64,000 nt of DNA from Vitis vinifera (taxonomy: Eukaryota > Streptophyta > Magnoliopsida > Vitales > Vitaceae), in the NCBI RefSeq assembly GCF_030704535.1, contig NC_081822.1, positions 4,641,001-4,705,000 on the forward strand. Direction: 5' to 3'. The translations under genes were made by a program, and so were the position numbers. Numbering within the stretch: position 1 is the first letter of the stretch; every line of letters starts with the position of its first letter. The notes under the pieces are model-generated. The model did not search any database, had not been told where the DNA came from, and was given only the letters and a program-made list of their open reading frames with translations. Of the stretch, positions 61,642 to 64,000 are shown in pieces.

Positions 61642-62544
61642 TCAGCAGAAGCCGTCGTAATTATTCAGCTCTCCCCATACTGTCTCCTCAACTTCTTCCC
61701 ATGATTTTGCCACCTTCAGCTCCTTCCATAAACTAAAAATTGCCCCCAACACATTCTCTTCATGCAAAATACAGTAGCACCTGCAGATAGGGGAAACCAT
61801 TAGAAAAAAATATATATATATTCTATAGGTGTAAGGCACCAATGCTACAATCACAAAACTTCTACTAGAAAGACCACCACGATGCTGATATGGGAAAGAA
61901 ACATAGAGAGAGCAGAGTGATGACAATAATGAAACCAAAATGCCATAAAGAAGATAAATGTGTGTGCTTTGTGTTTCTGGCCAAGTTGCTTAGTAGAATT
62001 CACAAGCAACCTTGAACCAGCAACAAACTCAGTCCATCCATTTCATGTTTTAGTGCTTCTTTGACATGTGCATCTAAATAACAAATGGACCTTGATGAAA
62101 ATAACAGGGAAAATTTTGAAGTAGCTTGAGGAAAAAAATCTGGTTTCCCCTAATTATCAAAGCATAATTCTAGAACTATAATGTTTGGTTATTGGAAAAA
62201 AAAAAAAATAACTGCAGTCTTATGGACAGTAGATATTTCATTTTTAGTGCTGATAAAGAAAATAAGGTCAGTATTGCAATAAATTTCGAAAGAAAATCAA
62301 CCAACAATATTGTGGATAACTAAATTGGGAAAGACAGAATATGTAGACATAAAGAGATGTCGATTTTCACCAACTTACATGGCATGGTACGATAGTCGCC
62401 TGAACTTATCATCATGCTCTAATCCATTCTGCGATGTTCTTCTCACTAAAGGAAGTTTATAGCTTTCTAGAAACTGCTTAAGCAGACAAGGGTCTCCTCT
62501 AAAGACATCAAGGTGTATGGGGATCAAGTCCCAAATAGGGTCAC
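61642..62544 (-). CDS. JMJ21-like F-box/JmjC protein, last two exons (partial)
   Basis: Exons on the - strand: 62379-62544 and 61642-61780, spliced AT|G between GTAAG and CTGCAG. They encode GDPIWDLIPIHLDVFRGD, a variable linker, then MCYCILHEENVLGAIFSLWK and a short tail ending NNYDGFC before TGA. This matches the C-terminus I recall of Arabidopsis At1g78280 (JMJ21), whose N-terminal part holds an F-box and a JmjC dioxygenase-like domain and whose C-terminal part has an aminoglycoside-phosphotransferase-like fold. The visible part is only that last fold. The acceptor at 62545 needs an exon ending in one base of a Gly codon; none is visible up to the window edge, so the rest lies outside. Confidence 0.75.
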
Positions 62545-62602
62545 CTGAAAAAGAAATATAGGAATCAGATTTCACATTAGGGTGATAAAGATGACCTAAT
62601 GC

Positions 62603-62667
62603 ATCACTAACTACAATTAGAACATATAAGATGTATATGTCATGACTGATGCTAAAAGTCAAGAAGA
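62603..62667. repeat. 65-bp repeat, copy 1
   Basis: Similar to 63917-63982: ATAAGATGTNTATGTCATGA then CTGATGCTA. One copy lies to each side of the nested transposon block. Confidence 0.7.
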
Positions 62668-62715
62668 TAGTATTACAAACTATAGATATTATCAAAGAGA
62701 ATGATATACATTGTG

Positions 62716-62764
62716 AATCAAAATCCTACAAGATCAAACTTTTAGGAAAATTGGTAGTTCAACA
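62716..62764. repeat. LTR-end-like repeat, copy 1
   Basis: 49 bp ending TTGGTAGTTCAACA, nearly identical to 63865-63913. It is followed at once by TGGTATC, and past the MITE by ATAGC. Together these read like an LTR end and a tRNA-Met-type primer binding site. Confidence 0.6.
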
Positions 62765-62771
62765 TGGTATC

Positions 62772-63688
62772 TAGAGTTGTAACTTGGTTGAGTTTGTTGG
62801 GTTCATGGCTAACTTGAACCTAATCTAAATTAAAAAACAGACTTAACCCAACCCAACCTCTAACTCGAGATACTAAACCCAAATCCAACCTAACCTCATT
62901 TCTCTAAGCTCAGGTTGAGTTCAAGTTGATCAGGTTGATCAGTTACATAATTCCAAATTCATCTATAATGTTTTTTTTTTTTTTAAATTTTGTACATTTA
63001 TATGAAAATTTAAAGAGTAAAGAGAACAAAATTTCAAGATAGTAACAAAAAATATATCTTAAAAAAAAAAAGGAAAACGAATATAATATAATATAAATTG
63101 ATATTTTTTCTTAAAAATCTCAAAAGAAAATGAATATTATTACATAGGATAATATATATTATAAATTTTATAAAAACATTAAATCAGATTTAGGTTAGGC
63201 TCGAGTTGTCCAAACCTTGGCTCGAGCACAACCCAAATTGAGTTCAGATTGAAAAAACTTAATCCCAGTCCAAGTTAAGTATTGGAAAAAGACGCAAGAA
63301 GGCTTGGCAAATGGCGCCGTTATGTATTTTTTGATTAGTTTGGAAGGAGAGAAATAGGTTAGCGTTTGGGGATGAGGACCTTTTGCTTCAAAGGTTAAAA
63401 TATTCTTTTGTATGTAATCTTTGGTTTTGGGTCAAGGGTTCCCTAGCAGAGAGTCATTCTTCTCTTGTAAGTTTTGTAGACTGGATAGGCTCCTAGTTAG
63501 GAAAGGTGGCGTGTATACTCCCTGTATACTTAGAGGACACCGGTTTTTGGTGTTCCCTCTTTTCGTTTAATATACTTCTTTTACTTATCAAAAAAAAAAA
63601 AAGTATTGGAAATGACTTTCCAAGTCCATCCAAACAATGGGTTGGGTTCGGGTTGAGTCAAGCCCATCCACCTGAGTTGTATCCCTAA
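62772..63688. mobile_element. hAT-like MITE inside a primer binding site
   Basis: Flanked by perfect 8-bp repeats ATGGTATC (62764-62771 and 63689-63696). Left end TAGAGTTGTAACTTGG and right end (reverse complement) TAGGGATACAACTCAGG are imperfect inverted repeats. Inside are degenerate stretches such as AACCCAACC. It contains the LINE fragment at 63290-63600; without that it is about 594 bp. Confidence 0.65.
63290..63600 (+). mobile_element. LINE fragment, 5'-truncated, poly(A)
   Basis: 311 bp ending in a run of A, flanked by 12-bp direct repeats AAGTATTGGAAA (63278-63289 and 63601-63612), the pattern of target-primed reverse transcription. Read with a few frame changes, the start gives the C-terminal zinc-binding tail of an L1-type pol (APLCIFW, KERNRLAFGDED, VDWIGS). 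The rest is the 3' UTR. Confidence 0.85.
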
Positions 63689-63864
63689 TGGTATCATAGC
63701 ATTGTATGGCGGGAGGTCATGTGTTCAAGCCTCACTGCATAATATTTATTTCCCTAATTTATTGAGCCCACATTTAAGCCCAAAGAGGTTGATTGTCATT
63801 GTTTGCCTACAAGCCTATGTGTCTCTCTATATATGGGGGTGCCACACATATGGGCGAGTATTAA

Positions 63865-63913
63865 AATCCAAATCCTACAAGCTTAAGATTTTAGGAAAAT
63901 TGGTAGTACAACA
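63865..63913. repeat. LTR-end-like repeat, copy 2
   Basis: Partner of 62716-62764, about 90 percent identical by eye and ending TTGGTAGTACAACA. Confidence 0.6.
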
Positions 63914-63916
63914 AAT

Positions 63917-63982
63917 ATCACAAACTACATTTTAGACCATATAAGATGTTTATGTCATGACTGATGCTAGAATTTAAGAAGA
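63917..63982. repeat. 65-bp repeat, copy 2
   Basis: Partner of 62603-62667, directly after the LTR-end-like repeat. Confidence 0.65.
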
Positions 63983-64000
63983 CAACATAGTGCATTTTTC

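Overview
The window is eudicot nuclear DNA, most likely grapevine (Vitis) or a close relative. This rests on spliced plant genes with GT-AG introns, AT-rich intergenic DNA, a plant type II DAHP synthase and a Tat-like Ty3/gypsy element. The species name is inference. The order EXORDIUM - PTPA - FBW2 matches what I recall of Arabidopsis At4g08950 - At4g08960 - At4g08980, so this part looks like an old collinear block.

Layout. 1-7.8 kb: no recognised gene; it holds a hAT-type MITE (2083-2583) and two diverged copies of an unidentified segment. 7.9-18.6 kb: three intronless EXORDIUM/PHI-1 paralogues on the + strand. Between the first two lie a solo LTR (10788-11896, TSD CTCTA) and a 1.4 kb foldback, Mutator-like palindrome (11971-13370, 9-bp TSD). 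19.2-29.3 kb: a nearly complete Ty3/gypsy element on the - strand (TSD AATTC). Gag-protease and pol share one reading frame, divided by an amber codon in the tobamovirus-type leaky context. Integrase has a further nonsense codon. A complete three-exon antisense gene with TATA box and AATAAA sits between pol and the 3' LTR. 29.9-33.4 kb: PTPA, with a last coding exon of two codons plus one base. 39.7-41 kb: FBW2-type F-box gene. 44.6-50.6 kb: decayed Ty1/copia element split by a hAT transposon (46769-50083). 56.1-60.0 kb: five-exon plastid DAHP synthase. 61.6-62.5 kb: last two exons, on the - strand, of a JMJ21-like F-box/JmjC gene that runs off the right edge. Its intron holds a nested set: LTR-type remnant, hAT-like MITE inside the presumed PBS, and a truncated LINE inside the MITE.

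The host genes are housekeeping or growth genes with no shared operon-like logic: cell-wall growth signalling (EXO), PP2A activation, ubiquitin ligase specificity, and entry to the shikimate pathway. The most unusual biology is in the gypsy element: a readthrough-type gag/pol junction together with an intact, apparently autonomous antisense gene.
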